From Bacteroidales bacterium 6E (lineage in GTDB: Bacteria; Bacteroidota; Bacteroidia; Bacteroidales; Prolixibacteraceae), in assembly GCA_001270045.2 (NCBI GenBank), contig DF970672.1, positions 93,395 to 157,394 of the forward strand: DNA of 64,000 nt, written 5' to 3'. Positions 34,314 through 43,724 of the stretch are shown here, piece by piece. The first letter of the stretch is position 1. Each line of letters opens with the position of its first letter. The notes beneath the pieces are model-generated. The model saw only the letters and a program-made list of their open reading frames with translations. It did not search any database and was not told where the DNA came from. The position numbers were made by a program, and so were the translations under genes.

Positions 34314-35660
34314 ATGAATAAGACACTCATCATATTAAAAAGGGAATATCTGACCCGTGTAGCCAAAAAATCTTTCATTGTTACCACCCTTCTTGTACCC
34401 ATTTTTATGATCGGTTTGATGGTGGTTCCAGCCTGGTTGGCCTCCCGCGATGATAAACAGGAAAGAACAATTGCGGTTTATGACGAATCAACCCTTTTTA
34501 TGGGACAGCTTGACCAGGAAGGGTATACCAAATACCAATTCATTGACCAGAATACCTATGGCACCCTGAAGGAAAGCCTGGCCTCCAACAGCGAATTTTA
34601 TGCACTTCTTTATATTCCTGCCAATATTTACACTAATAGCCAGGCCCAACTGTCTTCTCCCAAACAGGTTCCTTTTGAATTGGCCGAGGAGATTGAACGT
34701 AAACTTAGCCAGATCATCGAAACCGATAAACGGCAAAAGGTGATTGAAAGTGCAGGGGTACCCGATCTGGAGTCCCAACTTGCAGCCACTCGAACAAAAG
34801 TATCGGTAAATACCCTGAAGGTGACCGAAACCGGTGAGGAAAGAAAGAGCTCGTCGATGGTTGCGTTTATCACGAGTTACGGGATGGGATTCATCATCTA
34901 TTTCTTTGTGTTCATGTATGGCTCCCTGGTCATGCGCAGTGTTATGGAGGAGAAGAAAAACCGCATCGTGGAGGTCATTATCTCTTCGGTGAAACCGTTC
35001 CAGCTGATGGCCGGAAAAATATTGGGTACCGCCCTGGTAGGACTAACACAGGTTGCCATATGGATCATCCTCATCGTGGCTGGACTGACCATCACCAAAA
35101 CCATGCTGTCTCCCGAATCTGCCCAGGAAATGGGCAAAAGCATCATGGAATCGCAGGCACAGATGGGGCCGATGCAGCCAAATATGAGTGAAGCCCAGAA
35201 CCAAATCGCCGAGGTTATAGAAATGATCGGCAACCTGAATATTCCATTGATCATTTTTGGATTCATCTTTTATTTCCTTGGAGGATATCTGCTCTACAGT
35301 TCCCTGATGGGTGCAGTTGGAGCTGCCGTGGATAACGATGAGGATTCCCAGCAACTGGTTTTTCCGGTTACTTTCCCGCTGATTCTCTCCATTATCCTGC
35401 TCTTTTCCATTTCGCGAAATCCTGAAGGGTCAGTCGCTTTTTGGGCATCCATCATCCCTTTCACCTCACCTATATGCATGTTGGCACGAATCCCATATGG
35501 TGTTCCAGCCTGGGAGCTTTTGCTCTCCATGTCATTATTGATAGTCACGCTCATTGGGGTAATCTGGGTTGCAGCCAAAATCTACCGGACCGGTATATTA
35601 ATGTATGGCAAGAAAGTGAACCTGAAAGAACTGTATAAGTGGCTAACCTATAAAGGATAG
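34314..35660 (+). CDS. ABC-2 type permease (NatB-like)
   Basis: A 448-aa membrane protein with one N-terminal span (about 22-42), a large extracytoplasmic domain (about 45-180) and five or six spans in the C-terminal half. The start MNKTLIILKREYLTRVAKKS and the later SLVMRSVMEEKKNRIVEVIISSVKPFQLM are typical of NatB-like ABC-2 permeases, the latter being the coupling-helix region. The segment around residues 265-305 is Met/Gln-rich (SIMESQAQMGPMQPNMS) and appears to be a soluble loop insertion. It starts three bases after the ATPase gene, so the two form one exporter. Confidence 0.88.
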   Translation: MNKTLIILKREYLTRVAKKSFIVTTLLVPIFMIGLMVVPAWLASRDDKQERTIAVYDESTLFMGQLDQEGYTKYQFIDQNTYGTLKESLASNSEFYALLYIPANIYTNSQAQLSSPKQVPFELAEEIERKLSQIIETDKRQKVIESAGVPDLESQLAATRTKVSVNTLKVTETGEERKSSSMVAFITSYGMGFIIYFFVFMYGSLVMRSVMEEKKNRIVEVIISSVKPFQLMAGKILGTALVGLTQVAIWIILIVAGLTITKTMLSPESAQEMGKSIMESQAQMGPMQPNMSEAQNQIAEVIEMIGNLNIPLIIFGFIFYFLGGYLLYSSLMGAVGAAVDNDEDSQQLVFPVTFPLILSIILLFSISRNPEGSVAFWASIIPFTSPICMLARIPYGVPAWELLLSMSLLIVTLIGVIWVAAKIYRTGILMYGKKVNLKELYKWLTYKG

Positions 35661-35682
35661 CTCCGAAAAATACTTTTTTGCG

Positions 35683-36450
35683 CTAAACCCTTAATTTGTC
35701 AACCTCGCTGTCATCCAGCGAGGTTACAAGTTTGTACCCGATTTCAAAAGCCTGGTCGGTATGACTGACATTCAACAGGTCAAAGTCGGTGAGTTCTGTT
35801 GGCTCCAGGTAGAGAGTCGCCATCCTCCTGGCTTCCTGTACACGCGCATGGATGCCTACGTGAAACGTGCGTACAGCCATTTGGATGATATTTTTAACCT
35901 CGAAAGGCTTTTGTAACGGACTGACATTAGATACCACAAGATGCTTGCATATCCCGGCCAGGGGTTCGGCAGGCAGGTTCTCGAGCAATCCACCGTCGGC
36001 ATAAAGGTTTCCGTCAATTTCAACAGGGGCGAACAGCACTGGGATGGAGGCCGATGCCAGGATGGATTTTGCCAACGGTCCCTGGTTGTGGTATTCCATC
36101 CTTCCTATGGTAATGTTTGACAATCCAATAAACAATGGTATGGGCAGATCCTCGATGCGCTGGTATGGGATTTCTTTTTCAAGCACTTTCTGAAGGCCAT
36201 CAAGCCTTAAAAGTCCGTTGGTGGGTAACTGCAGGTTCGTATATCTGAATAGGTTTTTTCTCTTAAGGAGTTCATGGATTTCACGGGGTGATTTGCCTGC
36301 CGAGATAAAGGCACCGGAAATGGCACCTGCGCTGACACCGGATATGATGTCGGGCCGGATGCCACGTTCCATGAGTCCCTCGATGATGCCCAGATGGGCG
36401 AAGCCGCGGGTTCCCCCACCTCCCAACACAAATCCAATTTTGTATTCCAT
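35683..36450 (-). CDS. Patatin-like phospholipase family protein (RssA-like)
   Basis: A 255-aa serine hydrolase of the patatin fold. The oxyanion motif is GGGGTRGFAHLG near residue 10, the nucleophile elbow is GVSAGAISGA with Ser near residue 41, and the catalytic Asp lies in YADGGLLEN near 151. These provide the Ser-Asp dyad. No signal peptide is present, so it acts in the cytoplasm or on the inner face of the membrane; lipid substrate unknown. It is convergent with the ABC permease gene, 22 bases apart, and follows the cysteine-desulfurase-like gene on the same strand by 82 bases. Confidence 0.88.
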   Translation of the reverse strand: MEYKIGFVLGGGGTRGFAHLGIIEGLMERGIRPDIISGVSAGAISGAFISAGKSPREIHELLKRKNLFRYTNLQLPTNGLLRLDGLQKVLEKEIPYQRIEDLPIPLFIGLSNITIGRMEYHNQGPLAKSILASASIPVLFAPVEIDGNLYADGGLLENLPAEPLAGICKHLVVSNVSPLQKPFEVKNIIQMAVRTFHVGIHARVQEARRMATLYLEPTELTDFDLLNVSHTDQAFEIGYKLVTSLDDSEVDKLRV

Positions 36451-36532
36451 AATTGTTTGTTACTTGACGGAATCAGATGCGACCGGGGTCTGCTGACCTA
36501 AGTTCCAGAGTCGTGCACGCAATATTTTAAAG

Positions 36533-38038
36533 TCAGTCTTGTTCGCCTGCATATATTACAGGATGTTCCAGGGTAAGCCATTGTTGGATACGCGACTGGT
36601 AATCCTTCCTGATATCGTCCTGGTGCCAGTATATGTTATGGTGGTTGTCGTATACATACTGCTTTTGAAGCTCTTTGATATTCTCGACAATGTATTGCAA
36701 CCCTTCAATCATGATTCTCACTTCCTCGTCGGTTGTGGTAGGATGTAACGACCATCGCACCCATCCGGGTTTCTCTGATAGATCGCCGTGGTTGATCTTG
36801 CTGGTAATCTCGCGTGATTTTTCATGCGAAACCTCCAGAAGGAAATGCCCGTATGTGCCGGCACAGGCACAGCCACCCCTTACCTGGAGGCCATACAGGT
36901 CATTCAGTAGCCTGACGACCAGATTGTAATGGATACCCTCAATATAGAATGAAATCACCCCCAAACGGTCTCGCATCTGGTCAGCCAGGATATGCACGCC
37001 ACGGATGGAATCGAGACCATGGAAGGCCATGGCAAGCAGCTCTTCCTCTCTTTCCCGCATGTTCCGACACCCCATTTGTTGTTTTAAGTCAATGCAAAGT
37101 GCAGCCTTGATGGATTGCAAAAAACCGGGCGTTCCGCCATCTTCCCGTGCTTCAATGTTGTCGACATATTTATATTCTCCCCATGGATTTGTCCAATCGA
37201 CCGTTCCTCCGCCAGGTTGGTCAGGTACTGCATTGTTGTACATGGAGGCATCGAAAATCAGCACTCCAGGTGAACCCGGGCCTCCCAGAAATTTGTGGGG
37301 CGAAAACATTACGGCATCCAGTTTCTGCATTGGATTCTCAGGATGCATGTCAATGGGGTCGTAAGGTGCCGAAGCCGCAAAATCGATAAAACATACCCCG
37401 CCGAATTCGTGCATGATTTCAGCCAGTTCATAATAAGGTGTACGGACCCCTGTTACATTTGAGCAAGCAGTGAATGAACCGATCTTGAAATTGCGGTCCT
37501 TATATTTTTCCAGGGCGACGCGGAGATTTTCGGGGACTACCTCCAGATTGGGGCCTGGCTCAACAATGACCACGTCGGCATTGGTTTCGTACCATGATGT
37601 ATGATTCGAATGGTGTTCCATATGGGTAATGAAAACAACCGGCCGGTCACGCTCCAGAAAACAGTTCTTGCTGGATGCCTTGTTGCAGTATTTCAGTCCG
37701 AGAATTCGCTGGAATTTGTTGACAACTGTGGTCATTCCTGCCCCGGCGGTTATGATCACGTCATTGGGGCCTGCGTTGCAGTGTTGCTTGATGAGCTGGT
37801 GTGACCAATGGTAGGCTTTGGTCATCAGAAGTCCTGTTTCGCTGGTCTCGGTATGGGTGTTCCCGACAAATGGCCCCAATTCCCTGATGATCTTCTGCTC
37901 AATGGGATCATACAGCCTGCCGCTGGCAATCCAATCGGCATACACGATCTTCCGGGTGCCAAATGGTGTCTCAAACTCCTGACCAATTCCGATGATTCCT
38001 TCCCTGTACTTCCTGAAATACTCCTCCAGCCTGCTCAT
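36533..38038 (-). CDS. Class V aminotransferase, cysteine desulfurase-like
   Basis: A 501-aa PLP enzyme. The PLP lysine is in MFSPHKFLGGPGSPG near residue 249, preceded by the Asp of FIDFAASAPYDP, and the HMEHHSNHTSW segment near 140 resembles the substrate-site loop of NifS/SufS/CsdA enzymes. A candidate persulfide Cys lies in RGGCACAGTYGH near 398. The protein is about 90 residues longer than SufS, mainly at the C-terminus (residues about 435-501), which is rich in Tyr, His and Gln. No SufU, IscU or SufE gene is adjacent. Sulfur delivery is a possible role; another PLP reaction is not excluded. Confidence 0.8.
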   Translation of the reverse strand: MSRLEEYFRKYREGIIGIGQEFETPFGTRKIVYADWIASGRLYDPIEQKIIRELGPFVGNTHTETSETGLLMTKAYHWSHQLIKQHCNAGPNDVIITAGAGMTTVVNKFQRILGLKYCNKASSKNCFLERDRPVVFITHMEHHSNHTSWYETNADVVIVEPGPNLEVVPENLRVALEKYKDRNFKIGSFTACSNVTGVRTPYYELAEIMHEFGGVCFIDFAASAPYDPIDMHPENPMQKLDAVMFSPHKFLGGPGSPGVLIFDASMYNNAVPDQPGGGTVDWTNPWGEYKYVDNIEAREDGGTPGFLQSIKAALCIDLKQQMGCRNMREREEELLAMAFHGLDSIRGVHILADQMRDRLGVISFYIEGIHYNLVVRLLNDLYGLQVRGGCACAGTYGHFLLEVSHEKSREITSKINHGDLSEKPGWVRWSLHPTTTDEEVRIMIEGLQYIVENIKELQKQYVYDNHHNIYWHQDDIRKDYQSRIQQWLTLEHPVIYAGEQD

Positions 38039-38219
38039 TTTAGTGGAAATTTAGCGGTGCAAATTAGCAAAAAAAATGCGGTGAGAGTGAAAATGGTCCG
38101 AACCTTTCGGTGAAGTCTCTCATTTTACGGTGACAATTCGTCAGCCTATTCCTGGTGGCACAGGGTTTGAGACACCGCCCCCTTGAAAAACAGATGTTAA
38201 ACTGAAAAATTTGAGTCAT

Positions 38220-40271
38220 ATGTCAACAGGAAAGATTGGGGTTACCAGTGAAAACCTATTCCCCATAATCAAGAAATTCCTTTATTCCGATCACGACATT
38301 TTCCTTCGTGAAATCGTTTCCAATGCGGTCGATGCCACCCAAAAACTGAAGGTATTGGCATCCAAGGGTAAGTATAACGGCGATGTGTCTGATGCCAGGG
38401 TGCGTATCATTCTTGACAAGGAAGCCAAAACCATTACCGTTTCCGATAACGGAATCGGTATGACCGACAAGGAAGTGGAGAAGTATATCAACCAGATCGC
38501 TTTTTCGGGTGCCAATGAATTCCTCGAAAAGTACAAGAATGATGTCAATGCCATCATTGGCCATTTTGGTTTGGGCTTTTATTCTTCCTTCATGGTCTCT
38601 TCACGGGTTGAAATCGTGACCCGTTCATGGCAGGAAAATGCAAAGGCTGTGAAATGGAGCTGCGAAGGCAATCCCGAATATTCCCTTGAGGAGACTGATA
38701 GGGCAGAGGTGGGAACCGATATCATCATGTATGTGAACGCCGATTCCGAAGAGTTCCTCGATGAAAACAAGATTGCCCAGATCCTCGATAAATACTGCAA
38801 ATTTCTGCCTGTGCCGGTGGTTTTTGGAAAGAAGAAAACCTGGAAAGACGGTAAGGAGGTGGAAACCGATGAGGATAACCAGATCAACGAGACCAGTCCT
38901 GCATGGACCCGCAAACCTGATGATCTCAAGGACGAGGATTACCTGAATTTCTACCGCAGGCTTTATCCAATGGCCGAAGACCCTCTGTTCAATATTCACC
39001 TGAATGTCGATTACCCGTTTAACCTTACGGGAATTTTATATTTCCCGAAAATCAAGAATAACCTCGAGGTACAGAAGAACAAAATCCAGTTGTACAGCAA
39101 CCAGGTATTTGTGACCGACTCGGTCGAGGGTATCGTTCCGGAATTCCTGACTTTGTTACACGGCGTACTCGACTCTCCCGACATCCCCCTGAACGTTTCC
39201 CGTTCCTACCTGCAGAGCGATTCAAATGTCAAGAAGATCAGCAGCCATATCAGCAAGAAGGTCTCTGACCGTCTGAGCCAGATCTACAAGGATAACCGCG
39301 AAGATTTTGAAAAGAAATGGGACGACCTGAAGATCTTCATCGTGTATGGTATGCTTACCGACGAGAAGTTCTATGAAAGGTCTGAATCATTCTTCCTGTT
39401 GAAGAATACCGAAAAACAGTACTTTACACTCGAAGAGTACGAAAAGCTTATCAAGGACAACCAGACCGACAAGGACGGGAACCTGGTCTACCTGTATACC
39501 AACCACCCCGAAGAGCAGTTCACCTTTGTGGAGGCTGCCCGTGCCAAAGGCTATGATGTGCTGGTGATGGACGATATCCTGACTACGCCAATGATCAACA
39601 AGCTGGAGCAGAAATATGAGAAGAAGCGCTTTGTCAGGGTCGACAGTGATGTGGCAGAGCATCTCATCCAGAAGGAGGAAGTGAAGGAGGAGATGACCTG
39701 GGAAGAAAAGCAGGAGCTCTCTCCGGTGTTCCAGTCACTGACCCCGAACAATGGCGGGGTGACTTACATTGTCGATTTCAAGGACCTCGGGGCCGAAAGC
39801 CAGCCAATGGTGATTACACGTAGTGAGTGGATGCGCCGTATGAAAGACATGAGCCAGTTTCAGGGCGGAATGAGCTTCTATGGCGAGATGCCCGAAAGCC
39901 TGAATTTAGTGGTGAATACAGCCCATCCCCTGGTAAAAAAAGTCATGGAGCAGAAAGATGCCGACCTTGGCGATAAATTGCATAGCCTTTCAGCTGAACT
40001 GGATAACCGCAAGGCTGAGGTAAGCCAGCTCGAGGCTGCCCGCAAGGATAAAAAGGATGATGAGGTTCCGCAGGCCGACAAGGAGAAGCTCGAGGCCCTC
40101 AACAAGGAAGTCGCCTCACTTGAGGAGCAGAAGCGTAACGAGCTGAAGACATTCGGACAAAACAACAAGCTGGCCAAACAAATGGTCGACCTGGCCTTAC
40201 TGGCCAACGGTCTCCTTAAAGGTGCCGATCTCGACAAGTTTGTCAAGCGCAGCATAGACCTTATCAAGTAA
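38220..40271 (+). CDS. htpG: Molecular chaperone HtpG (bacterial Hsp90)
   Basis: A protein of 683 aa from the ATG at 38220; an in-frame TTG nine bases earlier is less likely. The ATP-binding N-domain shows REIVSNAVDATQKL near residue 31, DNGIGM near 79 and FGLGFYSSFMV near 117, the GHKL motifs. The middle domain includes VFVTDSVEGIVPEFL and the C-terminal domain dimerises. A charged stretch around residues 590-645 (KDKKDDEVPQADKEKLEALN) resembles a coiled coil. It folds client proteins under stress. It is a single gene ending in a strong terminator shared with rpoD. Confidence 0.96.
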   Translation: MSTGKIGVTSENLFPIIKKFLYSDHDIFLREIVSNAVDATQKLKVLASKGKYNGDVSDARVRIILDKEAKTITVSDNGIGMTDKEVEKYINQIAFSGANEFLEKYKNDVNAIIGHFGLGFYSSFMVSSRVEIVTRSWQENAKAVKWSCEGNPEYSLEETDRAEVGTDIIMYVNADSEEFLDENKIAQILDKYCKFLPVPVVFGKKKTWKDGKEVETDEDNQINETSPAWTRKPDDLKDEDYLNFYRRLYPMAEDPLFNIHLNVDYPFNLTGILYFPKIKNNLEVQKNKIQLYSNQVFVTDSVEGIVPEFLTLLHGVLDSPDIPLNVSRSYLQSDSNVKKISSHISKKVSDRLSQIYKDNREDFEKKWDDLKIFIVYGMLTDEKFYERSESFFLLKNTEKQYFTLEEYEKLIKDNQTDKDGNLVYLYTNHPEEQFTFVEAARAKGYDVLVMDDILTTPMINKLEQKYEKKRFVRVDSDVAEHLIQKEEVKEEMTWEEKQELSPVFQSLTPNNGGVTYIVDFKDLGAESQPMVITRSEWMRRMKDMSQFQGGMSFYGEMPESLNLVVNTAHPLVKKVMEQKDADLGDKLHSLSAELDNRKAEVSQLEAARKDKKDDEVPQADKEKLEALNKEVASLEEQKRNELKTFGQNNKLAKQMVDLALLANGLLKGADLDKFVKRSIDLIK

Positions 40272-40300
40272 AATGAGGGCGCCCGCGGGCGCCCTCATTT
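40271..40300. terminator. Perfect 30-base palindrome terminator after htpG
   Basis: AAATGAGGGC at 40271-40280 pairs fully with GCCCTCATTT at 40291-40300, and the centre GCCCGCGGGC is itself palindromic, so the whole 30 bases are self-complementary. It shares the last base of the htpG stop codon and is followed by TTATATT on plus. It can terminate htpG and act from the other side as well. Confidence 0.8.
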
Positions 40301-40307
40301 TTATATT

Positions 40308-40345
40308 AAAGAAAAAGGGCTGGTGTAAACCAGCCCTTTTTCTTT
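40308..40345. terminator. Bidirectional intrinsic terminator between htpG and rpoD
   Basis: The arm AAAGAAAAAGGGCTGG (40308-40323) pairs with CCAGCCCTTTTTCTTT (40330-40345) around the loop TGTAAA, a perfect 16-base stem with A/T tracts at its base. The T-rich 3' end is present on both strands. It overlaps the rpoD stop codon, so rpoD transcripts end here too. Confidence 0.85.
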
Positions 40346-41204
40346 AACCCAGGTAAGTCTTCAATAACTTACTCCGTGAAGTATGTCGCAAGCGACGAAT
40401 AGCCTTTTCTTTGATCTGGCGAACCCTTTCGCGGGTTAAACCAAAACGTTCCCCGATTTCTTCCAGGGTCATTTCCTGGCATCCAATGCCAAAAAAGAGC
40501 CGGATGATATCGCTTTCCCTTTCGGTAAGGGTAGCCAGTGCCCGGTGAATTTCCCTTGAGAGCGACTCCATGATCAATGTCTTGTCGGCATTGGGAGAGT
40601 CGCTGTTCACCAGAACATCGAGCAAACTGTTGTCTTCTCCGTCGACGAAAGGTGCGTCAACCGAAACATGACGGCCTGATACCCTCATGGTGTCAGCAAC
40701 CTTGTCTGCGGGGAGTTCCAGAGATTCAGCAAGTTCTTCAGCCGATGGCTTGCGCTCGTGTTCCTGTTCAAATTTTGAATATGCCTTGTTGATCTTGTTC
40801 AGCGAACCTACCTGGTTCAATGGCAAACGAACGATACGCGACTGCTCAGCCAGAGCCTGAAGAATGGACTGACGAATCCACCAGACAGCATAGGAAATAA
40901 ATTTGAAACCGCGTGTCTCGTCAAACTTCTCTGCAGCCTTGATCAGGCCGAGGTTACCCTCATTGATCAGGTCAGGCAGGCTTAAGCCCTGGTTTTGATA
41001 CTGTTTGGCGACCGACACAACAAACCTGAGGTTAGCCCTGGTCAGCTTTTCCAAAGCTGCCTGGTCACCCTTTTTGATCCGTTGCGCCAACTCGACTTCT
41101 TCCTCAACAGTAATCAGTTCTTCCTTCCCAATCTCCTGCAGGTATTTGTCTAAAGAGGCACTTTCACGGTTAGTGATTGATTTTGTGATCTTTAGCTGTC
41201 TCAT
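40344..41204 (-). CDS. rpoD: Primary RNA polymerase sigma factor, short form (RpoD/SigA)
   Basis: A 286-aa sigma-70 factor with regions 1.2 to 4.2 but no region 1.1 or non-conserved insert, the normal layout for the housekeeping sigma in Bacteroidota. Region 2 reads [20 protein letters not shown] and [20 protein letters not shown], with [19 protein letters not shown] just after. Region 4 has the helix-turn-helix [20 protein letters not shown]. It directs RNA polymerase to TTTG/TAnnTTTG promoters. Its own promoter (41226-41255) is a very good match to that pattern. It follows htrA on the same strand with a 114-base gap. Confidence 0.95.
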   Translation of the reverse strand: MRQLKITKSITNRESASLDKYLQEIGKEELITVEEEVELAQRIKKGDQAALEKLTRANLRFVVSVAKQYQNQGLSLPDLINEGNLGLIKAAEKFDETRGFKFISYAVWWIRQSILQALAEQSRIVRLPLNQVGSLNKINKAYSKFEQEHERKPSAEELAESLELPADKVADTMRVSGRHVSVDAPFVDGEDNSLLDVLVNSDSPNADKTLIMESLSREIHRALATLTERESDIIRLFFGIGCQEMTLEEIGERFGLTRERVRQIKEKAIRRLRHTSRSKLLKTYLG

Positions 41205-41225
41205 ATACTATTATTAAAAAACGTG

Positions 41226-41255
41226 CAAATATAGAATAAATAAGGTGAAACCAAA
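41226..41255 (-). promoter_or_regulatory. Promoter of rpoD
   Basis: Read on minus, TTTG (41252-41255) and TATATTTG (41226-41233) are 18 bases apart, a very clean match to the Bacteroidota TTTG/TAnnTTTG consensus. The -7 box ends 21 bases before the rpoD ATG. It lies in the htrA-rpoD gap, so rpoD can be transcribed on its own. Confidence 0.7.
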
Positions 41256-41318
41256 CCCTAAACTGTGGAAGGCGGATTTCCGATTAATAAATTGTTAACA
41301 GGACAATAATTCAGTGTT

Positions 41319-42746
41319 TTATCGAACACCAAACACGAAGTATGCCGGTTCACCATTTGGATTTAAACCTTCAATCAATATTCCTCCACGGGATGATGAT
41401 ATGATTCTCTTTAATTCATTAACCTCATAAACAGGTCTTTTGTTCACATCAGTGATTATAAAACCTTCCGTAATACCAGCCTCACGAAGCTTCCCGTTGC
41501 CTATCTTGGCAACCCTCAATCCCCTGTCAATCCTCAGTCGTTCTCTTTCGTTCGGTTTCAGAGGTTCCAACTCTGCTCCCAGCACCAACTGGTCACTCTT
41601 TATAATTCCGGTATCACCTAACTTGTTACGCAAGGTTACCGTAAATTGTTTCTCCGAATCGTTTCTTTTTACTGTAACTTTTACATCATCTCCCGGACGG
41701 TACTGACTGACAGCCTCTTGCAATTCGGCATTTGTGTTTACTTTTTTGTTTCCGACACCTAAAATTACATCTCCCGGCTTGATTCCGGCCTCTTTGGCTG
41801 CACCGTTGTCTGATAAATCAGTTACGTAGACTCCTTCAATCTTGTCAAGGTTGTACTGTTTGGCAACATCTGAATTGACTGTCTGGATGACTACCCCCAG
41901 GAGTGCTCTTTGTACCGACCCGAACTCTTTCAGGTCTTCCACTACCTTGCGCACAATACTGATGGGTACCGCAAACGAGTATCCGGCATATGAACCAGTT
42001 CTGGAGGCAATGGCCGTATTGATGCCTACCAGTTCTCCCCGTTGGTTTACCAAAGCGCCTCCGCTGTTCCCGGGATTCACCGCCGCATCGGTCTGGATAA
42101 ACGATTCAATGCTGTATTCTTCCTGGTTGATGCCGATATTTCGTGCTTTGGCACTGACAATGCCTGCAGTTACGGTGCTGGTCAGGTTAAAAGGATTGCC
42201 CACGGCCAAGACCCATTCACCCAGGCGAAGGTTGTCCGAATTTCCATACCTCAGATAAGGCATGTTATCTGCTTCAACCTTCAATACCGCCAAATCAGTC
42301 GACGGATCGGCCCCTACCAAACGTGCCTCATATTCACGGTTGTCGTTCAGTACGACTATGATCTTCTGGGCGCCTTCAATCACATGGTTGTTGGTCACGA
42401 TATATCCATCTGAAGAGAGAATGACCCCCGATCCGAATCCCCTTGCCAGCTGAGGTTCCTGCCGGTAACCGAAATAATCGAGAATTGGGTTGCCGCTCGA
42501 CCATCCGCCACGCATCGATTGGGTCTTGATGTGGACCACCGCATGAACCGCTATCTCGGCGGCAGCTGTCAGGTCGGGCAGGTTGCCTTCGCTCGCTGCC
42601 GGAAGATTGGCGTATCGCATTGCCTGCGTGTCCTGTATCGTGATTACCTGTGGCTTTTCAAAAAAGCGGGTGTAGGCAAATACTGCCAGGAACGCACCCA
42701 ATACTACCAGCACAAAGGTTAAAGTATAATTTCTGATCGTTTTCAT
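41319..42746 (-). CDS. HtrA/DegP-type periplasmic serine protease
   Basis: A 475-aa protease for periplasmic protein quality control. One N-terminal span or uncleaved signal covers residues 7-27. The catalytic triad is His121 (TNNHVIEG), Asp151 (PSTDLAVLKV) and Ser228 (NPGNSGGALV), in a trypsin-like domain up to about residue 255. Two PDZ-like regions follow: one with KEAGIKPGDVILGVGNKK near 320, and a second, more degenerate, near 425 (EAGITEGFIITDVNKRPV). The product is anchored or exported to the periplasm. It precedes rpoD on the same strand. Confidence 0.94.
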   Translation of the reverse strand: MKTIRNYTLTFVLVVLGAFLAVFAYTRFFEKPQVITIQDTQAMRYANLPAASEGNLPDLTAAAEIAVHAVVHIKTQSMRGGWSSGNPILDYFGYRQEPQLARGFGSGVILSSDGYIVTNNHVIEGAQKIIVVLNDNREYEARLVGADPSTDLAVLKVEADNMPYLRYGNSDNLRLGEWVLAVGNPFNLTSTVTAGIVSAKARNIGINQEEYSIESFIQTDAAVNPGNSGGALVNQRGELVGINTAIASRTGSYAGYSFAVPISIVRKVVEDLKEFGSVQRALLGVVIQTVNSDVAKQYNLDKIEGVYVTDLSDNGAAKEAGIKPGDVILGVGNKKVNTNAELQEAVSQYRPGDDVKVTVKRNDSEKQFTVTLRNKLGDTGIIKSDQLVLGAELEPLKPNERERLRIDRGLRVAKIGNGKLREAGITEGFIITDVNKRPVYEVNELKRIISSSRGGILIEGLNPNGEPAYFVFGVR

Positions 42747-42878
42747 AACTAAAGCTTTTTATGTTTTTCTTTCATTGTTTCAAGTCCTCTAAAAACGCAA
42801 AAATGCTGCCAGTGTTACTGTTAAGTTTGTTATATGTCTTCTCATTTTGCAATTTTTAACAGCTGGTCAGGCGTTTTG

Positions 42879-42910
42879 TTGGATAGTCCCACCATTAATT
42901 TTTAGCTTTG
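42879..42910 (+). promoter_or_regulatory. Promoter of dapF
   Basis: TTG at 42879-42881 and TAGCTTTG at 42903-42910, 21 bases apart, match the Bacteroidota pattern. The -7 box ends 23 bases before the ATG at 42934, which supports that start over the upstream TTG at 42847. Confidence 0.5.
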
Positions 42911-42933
42911 CCGAAAATTCTTTGAAACTGATC

Positions 42934-43722
42934 ATGAAAGAGCTTACATTCTATAAATATCATGGTGCCGGCAACGATTTTGTCATTGTCGACAACCGCG
43001 GCCTTACTTTTCCGGCTGACAATATTGCATACATTGAGTGGCTATGCGACCGACGCTTTGGCATAGGTGGCGATGGCCTGATGCTGTTGCAGTCGAAAGA
43101 AGGATACGATTTTGAAATGCGTTACTTCAATTCCGACGGCCGCGAAGCTAGCATGTGCGGGAATGGCGGACGATGCATCGTGGCTTTTGCCGCCCGGTTG
43201 GGGATCATCAAGGGGAAGACGGAGTTTATTGCCGTCGATGGCCCGCACGAAGCGGTGCTGGAGAGCGATGGCACGGTCAGCCTTAAAATGACCGACGTGA
43301 AGCAGATCGATGTCACAGGCGGGGAGTATTTCCTCGATACCGGCTCACCCCATTTCGTCAGGTTTCTCGACAATATCGACAGCGTCGATGTTTACAATGA
43401 AGGCAGGGCTGTCCGTTATAGCGACCGTTTCCGGGAAAAGGGGACCAATGTGAATTTCGTGCAACAATCCGGAAACCATTTGGTGGTGTATACCTACGAA
43501 AGGGGGGTGGAAGCCGAGACCCTGGCCTGCGGTACCGGAATTACGGCATCGGTACTGAGCGCCGCCCATAAATCGGGACTCGACAAAGGGCTATTTTCCG
43601 TCAAGGCCAAAGGGGGCGACCTGAGCGTATCTTTCGAGAAAGCGAAGGAAGGATTTACCAACATCTGGCTCCGGGGGCCGGCCGCCTTTGTATTCCGGGG
43701 AACGATTGCCCCTAACCTTTAA
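42934..43722 (+). CDS. dapF: Diaminopimelate epimerase
   Basis: A protein of 262 aa from the ATG at 42934 (MKELTFYKYHGAGNDF). The first catalytic Cys is in ASMCGNGGRC near residue 73 and the second in TLACGTGITAS near 196, the two-cysteine signature of DapF, which interconverts LL- and meso-diaminopimelate for lysine and peptidoglycan. YKYHGAGNDFVIVDNR is the family N-terminus. The frame is open upstream to a TTG at 42847, but that extra part is hydrophobic and unsupported. The gene is convergent with the LOG-family gene, two bases apart. Confidence 0.95.
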   Translation: MKELTFYKYHGAGNDFVIVDNRGLTFPADNIAYIEWLCDRRFGIGGDGLMLLQSKEGYDFEMRYFNSDGREASMCGNGGRCIVAFAARLGIIKGKTEFIAVDGPHEAVLESDGTVSLKMTDVKQIDVTGGEYFLDTGSPHFVRFLDNIDSVDVYNEGRAVRYSDRFREKGTNVNFVQQSGNHLVVYTYERGVEAETLACGTGITASVLSAAHKSGLDKGLFSVKAKGGDLSVSFEKAKEGFTNIWLRGPAAFVFRGTIAPNL

Positions 43723-43724
43723 CC

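Noticed and set aside
42847-42933. Longer DapF start from TTG
   Set aside because: DapF proteins start at the MKELTFYKYHG segment, and a promoter match lies within the extra region.
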